Made by a program: the position numbers and the translations under genes. The notes below the pieces were generated by a model. The model did not search any database, was not told the origin of the DNA, and saw nothing but the letters and a program-made list of their open reading frames with translations. This document shows positions 8,953 through 16,250 of a stretch of DNA of 45,564 nucleotides, piece by piece (the stretch's first letter is position 1; the number at the start of each line of letters is the position of its first letter). This DNA comes from JABDJZ01 sp047611125 (GTDB lineage: Bacteria > Bacteroidota > Rhodothermia > Rhodothermales > UBA10348), in contig JBLFXH010000003.1 of the NCBI GenBank assembly GCA_047611125.1, positions 1-45,564 on the forward strand, given 5' to 3'.

Positions 8953-9240
8953 ATGCGCGCCCTCTTTTCCCAATTCAGCGGCTTGATCGGCATACTCACT
9001 TTTGTGAATCAGATGCTGTCGAGTGCTCCGGTTGAAAAGGCCGTGCTAACTGGAGCCGGTGCAGGGCTGGCGGTCTACGTTGTTCTACTTCTTGGCGATG
9101 TCGTGATCCAACGACTCCTGGAGCAGGCAGCAGCTACCCAGAACAGTAATTCCAGCCAACAGGCCCCACAATCCCGATCGGACGAGACATCGGAGGCTTC
9201 TGCCTCTGCGTCCGGCGAACAGGACGCCAAGGCGGCCTGA
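8953..9240 (+). CDS. Small single-pass membrane protein between flhG and fliA
   Basis: A 95-residue protein not recognised as a named family. It has one strong hydrophobic segment at about residues 32-53 (GAGAGLAVYVVLLLGDVV), a moderately hydrophobic N-terminus, and a Gln/Ser/Glu/Ala-rich low-complexity tail from residue ~60. It lies on the flagellar strand, 55 bases after flhG and 23 bases before fliA, so it is probably cotranscribed. Similar small membrane proteins sit between flhG and fliA in other genomes, but I cannot equate it with one. A role in flagellar regulation or assembly is a guess from position. Confidence 0.7.
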   Translation: MRALFSQFSGLIGILTFVNQMLSSAPVEKAVLTGAGAGLAVYVVLLLGDVVIQRLLEQAAATQNSNSSQQAPQSRSDETSEASASASGEQDAKAA

Positions 9241-9263
9241 CCATACTCAAGCGCTGAACCATC

Positions 9264-10028
9264 ATGGCCAGAGCAGATCTTCAAGGTGTTGCCGTTGCGT
9301 TCGTAGAGGACCCCACTCCCTCGAACCGAGAGGCCGTCGTCATGGCTGCCGTACCCTTGGTGCGTTCGATCGTGGGGCGCCTTAGCGTACCCGACCACCC
9401 CCTCGCCTCGCGAGAGGACCTTGAAAACGTAGGCCTGCTTGGACTTCTGCAGGCACTTGACGGTTATGATCCCGAACGCGGGACTCCGTTCGTTTCCTAC
9501 GCCTACGGACGTGTCCGAGGCGCTCTGGTTGACTATCTCCGGTCCATCGACGCCCTCCCCCGCGAGCGCCGTCGACGTTTGGCCGAGGCCCACCGGGCCA
9601 TGGACACACTTCGTCAGGTACTGGGCGGTGAGCCCACTGATGGCGATGTCGCCGACTACCTAGGTATTTCACTTCCCGACTACCACTCGCTGTTGCGCGA
9701 TGCGCAGTGCCGATTCTCTCTCTCGCTTCACGCCCCGATTGACAAGGAAGGTGATCAGACGATCATCGAGTCGATTCCGAATGAGGAAACCTTCGAGGCC
9801 TTCGAGAAGATTGACCGGAAGTCGCTATCAGAATACATCCAAACGCTTATCAATGACCTGCCGGAACGCGAGCAGACTATTGTGGCGCTCTACTACTTCG
9901 AGAATCTCACGCTCAGGGAAATCGCCGGCCTGATGGACCGGACCGAGGCGCGGATCTCTCAAATTCTAGGCAAGGTGCTCATTCAACTGAGATCACACCT
10001 GGCCAAGATGGGCAGCAAGGCTGCCTGA
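9264..10028 (+). CDS. fliA: RNA polymerase sigma factor for flagellar late genes (FliA/WhiG, sigma-28)
   Basis: A 254-residue sigma-70-family protein. Region 2 is at ~30-95 (EDLENVGLLGLLQALDGYDP and TPFVSYAYGRVRGALVDYLR). Region 3 covers ~100-150 with the PRERRRRLAEAHRAMDTL element. Region 4, near the C-terminus, contains a clear helix-turn-helix (LPEREQTIVALYYFENLTLR followed by EIAGLMDRTEARISQILGKV). The lack of region 1.1 and the size fit FliA. It would direct transcription of filament and motor genes. No flgM anti-sigma gene is visible in this window. It is the last flagellar gene here. Confidence 0.96.
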   Translation: MARADLQGVAVAFVEDPTPSNREAVVMAAVPLVRSIVGRLSVPDHPLASREDLENVGLLGLLQALDGYDPERGTPFVSYAYGRVRGALVDYLRSIDALPRERRRRLAEAHRAMDTLRQVLGGEPTDGDVADYLGISLPDYHSLLRDAQCRFSLSLHAPIDKEGDQTIIESIPNEETFEAFEKIDRKSLSEYIQTLINDLPEREQTIVALYYFENLTLREIAGLMDRTEARISQILGKVLIQLRSHLAKMGSKAA

Positions 10029-10033
10029 CCACC

Positions 10034-10050
10034 TTTCCGTTTGGCGGAAA
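10034..10050 (+). terminator. Candidate hairpin downstream of fliA
   Basis: An exact 6-bp inverted repeat (TTTCCG 10034-10039, CGGAAA 10045-10050) with a TTTGG loop begins six bases after the fliA stop. A second exact 5-bp repeat (TTCGG 10071-10075, CCGAA 10081-10085) follows. There is no U-tract, so intrinsic termination is uncertain. The rest of 10086-10172, before ppiD, shows no clear motif. Confidence 0.4.
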
Positions 10051-10172
10051 CTACCCGCCATTTCCGCGCATTCGGTTAAGCCGAACAAACGGAATGAAGT
10101 CGGGTATACCCGCGGCTAAATTCGTCGGAGTCCTACGCTCCGTTCTCTCACCACTCAACTACCTGGTTCAGC

Positions 10173-12266
10173 ATGGGTGTGATGAACCGACTCCGGGAAA
10201 ACACCGGCGTCGTCCTCTGGATACTCGTTTTTGCCTTTGGCGTCATCTGGGTCCTTCAAGACTCCGGAGGCCTTGATGTGGTCGGCTTTGCCGGCAACAA
10301 CATTGCCTCGGTCAACGGTGATAACATCACTTTTGAAGAGTACAGCCAGGCTCTTGACGGGCAGGTCAGCAATTATTCGCAGCAGTCTGGCGGGAGCATG
10401 CCTCCCCAGATGCTGGATCAAACCCGGCAACGGGTGTTCGACAATCTGATTGAGACCAAACTGCGCGAGCAGGAGATGACCCGTTTGGGTCTTCAAGTTT
10501 CGGATCAGGAGGTCGTCCAAATGATTCAGGGCACAGACCCCCACCCCATCATCAAGCTGTATTTCGGCGATGGTGCGGGCGGCGTGGATCGGTCCCTACT
10601 GCAAAACTTTGTCGAGAACCCCGACGCTCGGGAGGATTGGCTGAATATCGAGGACTATCTCCGTCAGGAGCGGCTCCGCGAAAAACTGGACAAGCTGGTG
10701 ACGGCTTCAGTCCGGATTTCGGATGCCGACCTTACCGCGGAATACGTGCGTCGTAACCGCGCGGTAGACGTCCGCTTTGTCGCTCTTCGGTATACCACCG
10801 TCCCGAACGATTCGGTGAGTTTCTCCGATCGCGACCTCCAACGTTTCTACGATGCCAACCGGGAGGACTTTGCCCGCAAGCGTTCGTACACGTACCGGTA
10901 CGTCTCGGTAGACAAGAATCCCACCGCCGCCGATACGGCCGCGACGCTGGATGATCTGGTCGATCTGCGCGAGTCCTTTGCCGCCGCCGCCGACGACTCG
11001 ACATTCCTGGCTCGTAATGGCTCCGAGCGCCCTTGGGCTGATGCCTATTTCCGTCCCGATGAGTTGGACGAGGCTGTTTCCAGCGTTGTCTTTGAGGACC
11101 CGACTCCTGGTCAGGTCTACGGACCGATTGTCTCTGGCAATCAGGCTCATCTGATCAAGGTCATCAATGTCCGTGCTCCCGAGGAAACGGCCGTTCGCGC
11201 CCGTCACATCCTGTTCCGGGCCGCTGAAGATGACGCCGAGGCCCGCGCGGAGGCTCGCCGTGAGGCGAACGACATTCTCCGCCAGCTTCGTGGCGGAGCC
11301 GACTTTGCCGAGATGGCCCGCGAACACTCCTCCGATCAGTCTGCCTCTCTGGGTGGCGATCTGGGATGGTTTGGCCCGGGTCGTATGGTGGCGCCCTTCG
11401 AGGAGGCTGCCTTCGGCGCTCGAATCGGCAGCGTAGTCGGCCCGGTTTCGACGCAGTTCGGGTTCCACCTTATCGAGGTCACTGAGCGCGCCACGCAGGA
11501 AGCACAGATTGCTGACTTCGCGCTGGAACTCCGCGCGTCTGTTGCCACGCTGAACGCTGCCCAAGAGCGTCTGGAGGACATTCAGTACTTCGCCATCGAG
11601 AACGGTGACTTTGAGGCCGAAGCTGCACGTGTCGGCTTGAACCCGTCAACGGTTCAGGTCGAGGACGGCTCGGTCTTCATTCCGGGTATCGGAAACAGTG
11701 GCGAGCTACAGGACTTCCTTGCCGGCGGCCGCTCAGGCGATGTCAGCGAAGTCATTGAGCTCAACGATGAGTTCATTGTCGGCGTTATCGAGGCCATTCA
11801 GGAGGCGGGCTATCAGCCGTTTGAGGAAGTTCGCTCGCAGCTCGAGCCGCGCGTCCGCAACGAAAAGAAGGCGGCGATCCTCCGGGACCGTTTGCAGAAC
11901 GCCTTGTCGCAGGCAGGCGGACTTGACGGGCTTGCCGCCGCCGTCGGCGAACAGGAGCGCTCAGCCAACAACCTCTCCTACACCAACATGGTCGTCCCGA
12001 CCCTGGGTCGCGACCCTCAGTTCGTTGGTACAGCCCTCGGCCTGGCCGCGGGTGGCGTGTCCAGGGTGATTGAAGGTGCCAACGGTGTCTTTGTTGTGGG
12101 CGTCAGTGAAGTCCATGAAGCTGGCGAAATGCCAGCCGCCGAGATGGAATCACTTCGCACCCAGCTACAGACGCAGTCTGAAAACCGCGTCCGGACACAG
12201 TGGATCAATGCTCTGAAGGAAGGATCCGAGATCGTTGACAACCGCCGCGCGGTCCTGATCAACTAG
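10173..12266 (+). CDS. ppiD: Peptidyl-prolyl isomerase / periplasmic chaperone, PpiD-like
   Basis: A 697-residue protein with an uncleaved-type membrane anchor at residues ~12-30, then a SurA_N-like helical chaperone domain (~38-190). A degenerate parvulin-like region (~225-335) and a well-conserved parvulin (rotamase) domain (~341-440) follow; the latter reads VRARHILF ... LGGDLGWFGPGRMVAPFEEA ... STQFGFHLIEV. The order matches PpiD/SurA folding factors tethered to the inner membrane with a periplasmic body that receives proteins from Sec. The length is slightly above E. coli PpiD (623). Start at 10173 or 10182 (both ATG) cannot be decided by eye. It converges with dapF. Confidence 0.92.
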   Translation: MGVMNRLRENTGVVLWILVFAFGVIWVLQDSGGLDVVGFAGNNIASVNGDNITFEEYSQALDGQVSNYSQQSGGSMPPQMLDQTRQRVFDNLIETKLREQEMTRLGLQVSDQEVVQMIQGTDPHPIIKLYFGDGAGGVDRSLLQNFVENPDAREDWLNIEDYLRQERLREKLDKLVTASVRISDADLTAEYVRRNRAVDVRFVALRYTTVPNDSVSFSDRDLQRFYDANREDFARKRSYTYRYVSVDKNPTAADTAATLDDLVDLRESFAAAADDSTFLARNGSERPWADAYFRPDELDEAVSSVVFEDPTPGQVYGPIVSGNQAHLIKVINVRAPEETAVRARHILFRAAEDDAEARAEARREANDILRQLRGGADFAEMAREHSSDQSASLGGDLGWFGPGRMVAPFEEAAFGARIGSVVGPVSTQFGFHLIEVTERATQEAQIADFALELRASVATLNAAQERLEDIQYFAIENGDFEAEAARVGLNPSTVQVEDGSVFIPGIGNSGELQDFLAGGRSGDVSEVIELNDEFIVGVIEAIQEAGYQPFEEVRSQLEPRVRNEKKAAILRDRLQNALSQAGGLDGLAAAVGEQERSANNLSYTNMVVPTLGRDPQFVGTALGLAAGGVSRVIEGANGVFVVGVSEVHEAGEMPAAEMESLRTQLQTQSENRVRTQWINALKEGSEIVDNRRAVLIN

Positions 12267-12280
12267 TTCTCCCTTCCATA

Positions 12281-13093
12281 TCAGACCGGTATCTCGAGGG
12301 TCCCGCGGAACACAGTTTCTGCGGGACCCTCGAGGTATCGGACCCTCCCGTCGGCGTGGAAACCGATGGTCAGAACTCCGCCGGGCATGTGGACGTCGAC
12401 CGTCTCTGCGGCCAGGCGGCCGGTGAGACGTGCGGCGGCCGCCGCGGCTGTCGCGCCAGTACCGCAGGCCAGGGTCTCCGCCTCCACACCTTTCTCAAAG
12501 GTGCGGAGGCGGAGACCCTGGCCGTCCACCTCGGCGAAGTTGACGTTCGCTCCTGCCGGAGCATTGGTCCGGCGGAGCCGAGGACCGACCGTGGCCACGT
12601 CGGCCTCCGCCACGCTGTCCACAAATACCACTATGTGCTCCGTCCCGGTCCATACGTAGCATCGCTCCGGCCCGTCCTGATCTTCCTTCAATTTGGCAAA
12701 GCCCTGGTAGTCCGGGATGTAGAGGCGAACTCCGTCCGGGAGCATGTCGGCTGAATAGACTCCGGCGTCCGTTTCAAACCGGAGTGGCGCCCCTACCATT
12801 CCCGCATTCGCCGCGTACCGCGCCAGACATCGCGCTCCATTCCCGCACATTGTCCCGACTGAACCGTCGGCATTCAGGTATCGCATCCGGAAATCAGCAG
12901 TCTCAGACTCCTCGAGCGCCAGAAGTCCGTCCGCCCCAATCCCCGCCCTCCGAGCGCAGAGGCGGATAGCCATCTCGGACAACTCTTCGACCGGAAAGAA
13001 GTAGAAGCGGTTATCCAGAACGATGAAGTCGTTGCCGGCCCCGCTCATCTTGGTGAACTCCACAACGAGCGTGCGGGGAGGGTTGGGCATCAT
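12281..13093 (-). CDS. dapF: Diaminopimelate epimerase
   Basis: A 270-residue enzyme converting LL- to meso-diaminopimelate, the precursor of lysine and peptidoglycan. The two catalytic cysteines are visible: C83 in TMCGNGARC and C210 in LACGTG, with the N-terminal FTKMSGAGNDFIVLDN signature. Length fits the family (~270-280). It is convergent with ppiD (14-base gap) and divergent from phoH (12-54 bases depending on that start). Its 3' end contains a strong hairpin. Nothing suggests damage. Confidence 0.97.
   Translation of the reverse strand: MMPNPPRTLVVEFTKMSGAGNDFIVLDNRFYFFPVEELSEMAIRLCARRAGIGADGLLALEESETADFRMRYLNADGSVGTMCGNGARCLARYAANAGMVGAPLRFETDAGVYSADMLPDGVRLYIPDYQGFAKLKEDQDGPERCYVWTGTEHIVVFVDSVAEADVATVGPRLRRTNAPAGANVNFAEVDGQGLRLRTFEKGVEAETLACGTGATAAAAAARLTGRLAAETVDVHMPGGVLTIGFHADGRVRYLEGPAETVFRGTLEIPV
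12293..12334. terminator. Perfect 14-bp inverted repeat at the ppiD/dapF convergence
   Basis: CTCGAGGGTCCCGC (12293-12306) and its exact reverse complement (12321-12334) flank a 14-base spacer. It lies inside the last codons of dapF and 27 bases after the ppiD stop, where a bidirectional transcription stop would be useful. No T-rich tract follows on either strand, so it may act as an RNA-stabilising or Rho-related structure rather than a classic intrinsic terminator. Confidence 0.55.
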
Positions 13094-13105
13094 TTCGGTG
13101 GGGCG

Positions 13106-14101
13106 TTGGGTCCTGTTTATCCCGTATCAGAATCAGATAATACACTCTTGGCAGAAAGGCGCATTCTCATCGACAAAGCCGAACCCCTCCTTCTGTTCGG
13201 CTTCAATGACGTTTACCTCCGCCGCATCGAGGATGCCTTCCCGGAGACCCAAATCACGGCCCGCGGCAATCAGGTGCTGCTCCGCGGCGGCGAGCCCGCG
13301 CTGAAGCGCATTGCCCGCATTCTGGATGAGATGATTGTCCTCGTCAACAGGAACGGTTCTCTGACGGAGAAGGACGTAGAGACGATGTTGGCACTCGGTG
13401 ACGACCGCAGTGGATCCGGCTCGAAGGGCGCCGCGGGCCACAGTGCCGTGGTATTCACGCCTTCTGGTGGAGTGATTCGGGCCAAGACCCCTAATCAGGC
13501 CAACCTTGTCGACTCGGCCCAGACCCACGACATCGTGTTCGCGGTCGGCCCAGCTGGTACCGGAAAGACGTATACGGCCGTCGCACTTGCTGTTGCGGCC
13601 CTGAAGTCCAAGCAAGTTGCCCGCATCGTACTCTGCCGCCCGGCTGTAGAGGCTGGCGAGCGCCTGGGCTTTCTCCCAGGCGACTTCCGCGATAAGGTCG
13701 ACCCATACCTGAGGCCGCTCTACGATGCGCTGGAGGACATGCTGTCGGTGGAGAACCTGGCTTCTCTGATGGAGCAGAACATCGTCGAGATCGTGCCGCT
13801 GGCCTACATGCGAGGGCGGACGCTAAACTCTGCCTTTGTGATTCTGGATGAGGCCCAGAACGCCACCACGCCGCAGATGAAGATGTTTCTGACGCGCATC
13901 GGCGCCAACAGCCGCGCCATCATAACGGGCGACGTTACCCAGACCGATCTTCCCCGTCGATCAGACAGTGGCCTGATTCAGGCCCGGAATATCCTGGAGG
14001 GTGTCGAGGGCATCTCCTTCATCTATTTCGACGAAGGAGATGTCATCCGCCACCGACTGGTGAAGGACATCATCCGGGCGTACGAGAAGTTCGAGGACTG
14101 A
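13106..14101 (+). CDS. phoH: PhoH-family ATPase (YbeZ-like)
   Basis: A 331-residue protein with the PhoH architecture: an N-terminal KH-like/regulatory region (LLLFGFNDVYLRRIEDAFPE ... VLLRGGEPALKRIARILDEM) followed by the ATPase. Walker A is FAVGPAGTGKTYTAVALAV (GPAGTGKT at 148-155) and Walker B is FVILDEAQNATTPQMKMFLT near residue 250. PhoH/YbeZ is an RNA-associated ATPase that works with the YbeY RNase in many bacteria. No ybeY is adjacent here. The longest start is TTG 13106; TTG 13148 in frame (LAERRILIDK) is an alternative that would leave a 54-base divergent region. Confidence 0.93.
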   Translation: MGPVYPVSESDNTLLAERRILIDKAEPLLLFGFNDVYLRRIEDAFPETQITARGNQVLLRGGEPALKRIARILDEMIVLVNRNGSLTEKDVETMLALGDDRSGSGSKGAAGHSAVVFTPSGGVIRAKTPNQANLVDSAQTHDIVFAVGPAGTGKTYTAVALAVAALKSKQVARIVLCRPAVEAGERLGFLPGDFRDKVDPYLRPLYDALEDMLSVENLASLMEQNIVEIVPLAYMRGRTLNSAFVILDEAQNATTPQMKMFLTRIGANSRAIITGDVTQTDLPRRSDSGLIQARNILEGVEGISFIYFDEGDVIRHRLVKDIIRAYEKFED

Positions 14102-14121
14102 GCCGGGCTGGAATTCTCGCC

Positions 14122-14136
14122 CAAGCCGGCGGCTTG
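14122..14136. terminator. Small hairpin between convergent phoH and WG-repeat gene
   Basis: CAAGCC (14122-14127) and GGCTTG (14131-14136) form a 6-bp stem with a 3-base loop in the 79-base gap between two converging genes. No U-tract is present. It is a candidate structure at a place where transcription should end on both strands. Confidence 0.35.
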
Positions 14137-14180
14137 CCGCGACCGGACGGCACTGCTTAGCGACCAGCCTAGCAACCGGC

Positions 14181-15215
14181 CTAACGTCCCGCCCAGACCA
14201 TCCGGCCATCCCGGTCGATGTACGCCTCCCTTCCCCCATCGACCACTCGGGCCAATGGACCGTGGAACGATGAGGCGACCTCGAACCGGGGCTGAATCAA
14301 AAAGGCACCGGCCGTGTCGATATATCCCCATAGTCCTCCCATCCGGACGGTAGCCCGACCTCCTGAGAAGTCTTTCGCAGCCTCGAATTGAAGCCCAATC
14401 ACGAGCTCTCCAGTACGGTCCACAAATCCAGTCAGCCGCTGATCACCGACACGCGCGAGCCCCTCGGAAAACGAGTAAGCCGCCGGGTAGGGGAGCGTGA
14501 GCTCAACCTCTCCACGGGCATTCAGGTAGCTGGCCGCGCCTCTGTCCGATACCAGCGCAAGACCCTCCGAGAAGGTGCGGACGCTCGTGTAGGTAGCTGG
14601 AATCACCCACGCGCCTGTGGAATTGGCGTACCCCCAGCGTTTCTCCAGTCGGATGAAGAGCAGTTTTCGATACTTCTCTGCCGGGATGAGGCCTTCGGAG
14701 GGACGAAAGACGCCGTCCAAGACCGGACCACTGAGCTCCAGCCCTTCGTCTGACAAAACGCCCCAGAGGCCGGGTTGCCCGCGCGGAGTCGTGTCGGCTC
14801 CTGCCTGATACCCGGCAAGTCCGTCTCCAAGCGGGGTCATGTCTTCATAGGCCCTTTCGGTGATCTGAGCACCAGACTCATCGATGAGAATCCAGCCCGG
14901 CTCCGCGCGAACGCGTGCCACCCCGCCTGTAAACAAATCAGCTTCGCGGAAAGAAGGCTGAATCACCCACACCCCCTCCGGATTCAGGTAGCCCCAGCGC
15001 CCCCCCAAGCGCGCCGGCCCGAGCTGCCCGGAGAACGCCTTGAGCGCCTCGAACGGGCCAGCATCTACCTGCTCTCCGGCGGCAGTGATCATCCCGACTC
15101 CCCCCTGAACGCGAACCGGATAGCGCCAAGTCTCCGATGCCTGCCCGAGTGCGGACACAGGGAGCACCAGTGCCACCAACAAACCTACGGCCGCCACCTT
15201 CCCCGGCACGTTCAT
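14181..15215 (-). CDS. Exported WG-repeat protein
   Basis: A protein of about 344 residues starting at ATG 15215, which overlaps the panC stop by four bases (ATGA); an upstream in-frame ATG at 15224 is possible. It begins with a Sec-type signal peptide (GKVAAVGLLVALVLPVSALG) followed by about seven repeats of ~40 residues with WGY/WGL and a 'VIQP..F..A..FSEGLARV' pattern, as in WG (KWG) beta-rich repeat proteins. Such proteins are found across bacteria with unclear roles. It probably acts in the periplasm or on the surface, perhaps binding a ligand or another protein. Coupling to panC is odd for an exported repeat protein and may only be positional. Confidence 0.88.
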   Translation of the reverse strand: MNVPGKVAAVGLLVALVLPVSALGQASETWRYPVRVQGGVGMITAAGEQVDAGPFEALKAFSGQLGPARLGGRWGYLNPEGVWVIQPSFREADLFTGGVARVRAEPGWILIDESGAQITERAYEDMTPLGDGLAGYQAGADTTPRGQPGLWGVLSDEGLELSGPVLDGVFRPSEGLIPAEKYRKLLFIRLEKRWGYANSTGAWVIPATYTSVRTFSEGLALVSDRGAASYLNARGEVELTLPYPAAYSFSEGLARVGDQRLTGFVDRTGELVIGLQFEAAKDFSGGRATVRMGGLWGYIDTAGAFLIQPRFEVASSFHGPLARVVDGGREAYIDRDGRMVWAGR

Positions 15216-16087
15216 CCAACCCATGAGGGTACCTCAACAATTGCGTTGTCAATGAGTCGCGCACCGCCAATTCGGACGGCCGCGGCAGCGATGACGGTTT
15301 GCCCAGCGCGGAAGTGGTCCACAGGCTGCAGTAAGTCGCCGTCTACGACCTCTGCATACTCAATCTCGGCCAGAGGAGCCTCTGAGAAAGGCTCCAACAT
15401 CAGGGCACGAACGCCGTGGGCATCCAGGCGGCCGGACAGAATGGCCTCCCGCGCTCCAAAGACCGATCGCGAAACGGCCACGGCCTGACTCCGGGCATCG
15501 CCAGATAGGTAGCGGTTCCGAGATGACATTGCGAGTCCGTCTTCTTCCCTGACGGTCTCAACGCCCACCATTTCGATCCCGAAATCCAGGTCCTGGACCA
15601 TCCTCCGGAGCACGAAGAACTGCTGCGCATCCTTCAGACCAAACACAGCAGCGTCTGGCTGGCACGCGTTGAACAATTTGCCAACTATGGTGGTCACTCC
15701 GTTGAAGTGCCCCGCCCGATAGGGCCCACAAAGGTGTTCCGTCAACCGGTCCACGGTCACCCAAGTCAGGCCGGAACTGCCGTCATGATACATGGCCAAG
15801 GGCGGAGGCGCGTAGACCACGTCCGCTCCACCGACTTCCTTAAGGCGCCCCATGTCCGAGTCCAGATCCCGTGGATACCGTTCATAGTCCTCGCCTGGCG
15901 CAAACTGAGTCGGATTGACAAAGATCGAGACGGTGACGTGGTCGGCCACCTCCCTCGCTCGCCTGACTAATTGAAGATGGCCATCGTGCAGCGACCCCAT
16001 CGTCGGGACCAGGGCCAGCCGATGGCCAGCACAACGCGCTCGTCTAGATTCGGCCTGCATGGCCGGGACGTCGGTGATCAGTTTCAT
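15212..16087 (-). CDS. panC: Pantoate--beta-alanine ligase
   Basis: A 291-residue cytosolic enzyme that condenses pantoate and beta-alanine with ATP to form pantothenate, the CoA precursor. It shows the HIGH-like nucleotide motif PTMGSLHDGH (residues 28-37), then VTVSIFVNPTQFAPGEDYER, and the KMSKS-like MSSRNRYLS near residue 190. Length fits the family. It is divergent from fumC across 163 bases and overlaps the WG-repeat gene downstream. No panB or panD lies nearby. Confidence 0.97.
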   Translation of the reverse strand: MKLITDVPAMQAESRRARCAGHRLALVPTMGSLHDGHLQLVRRAREVADHVTVSIFVNPTQFAPGEDYERYPRDLDSDMGRLKEVGGADVVYAPPPLAMYHDGSSGLTWVTVDRLTEHLCGPYRAGHFNGVTTIVGKLFNACQPDAAVFGLKDAQQFFVLRRMVQDLDFGIEMVGVETVREEDGLAMSSRNRYLSGDARSQAVAVSRSVFGAREAILSGRLDAHGVRALMLEPFSEAPLAEIEYAEVVDGDLLQPVDHFRAGQTVIAAAAVRIGGARLIDNAIVEVPSWVG

Positions 16088-16250
16088 GCTTGGGGGTCTG
16101 GGTGCAAGGACGCGGCACGCCGGGGAGCAAGCTACGAATGGGTGTATTCAAGCGGTATCAACACCGGGCGGTCACCTACCCCTCGTATATTGGTTCGTGC
16201 CCTTCAAACGGTCGAGGCACGACGATTTCACAACGGCCAATCGATTCCCG
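16088..16250. promoter_or_regulatory. Divergent panC/fumC intergenic region
   Basis: A 163-base region separates the panC and fumC starts and must hold both promoters. I see no clear -35/-10 pair, riboswitch or operator palindrome. An in-frame extension of fumC from 16059 exists but encodes residues unlike any fumarase N-terminus. Confidence 0.4.

Noticed and set aside
10707..11564. 285-codon open frame on the minus strand
   Set aside because: Antisense to ppiD, including its conserved parvulin domain.
13094..13147. Sigma-70-type promoter ahead of phoH
   Set aside because: A TTGGGT and an ATAATA are present but are 24 or more bases apart, too far for a standard -35/-10 pair.
16059..16250. 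64-codon upstream extension of fumC
   Set aside because: Overlaps the panC start and has no resemblance to fumarase N-termini; ATG 16251 matches the family start.
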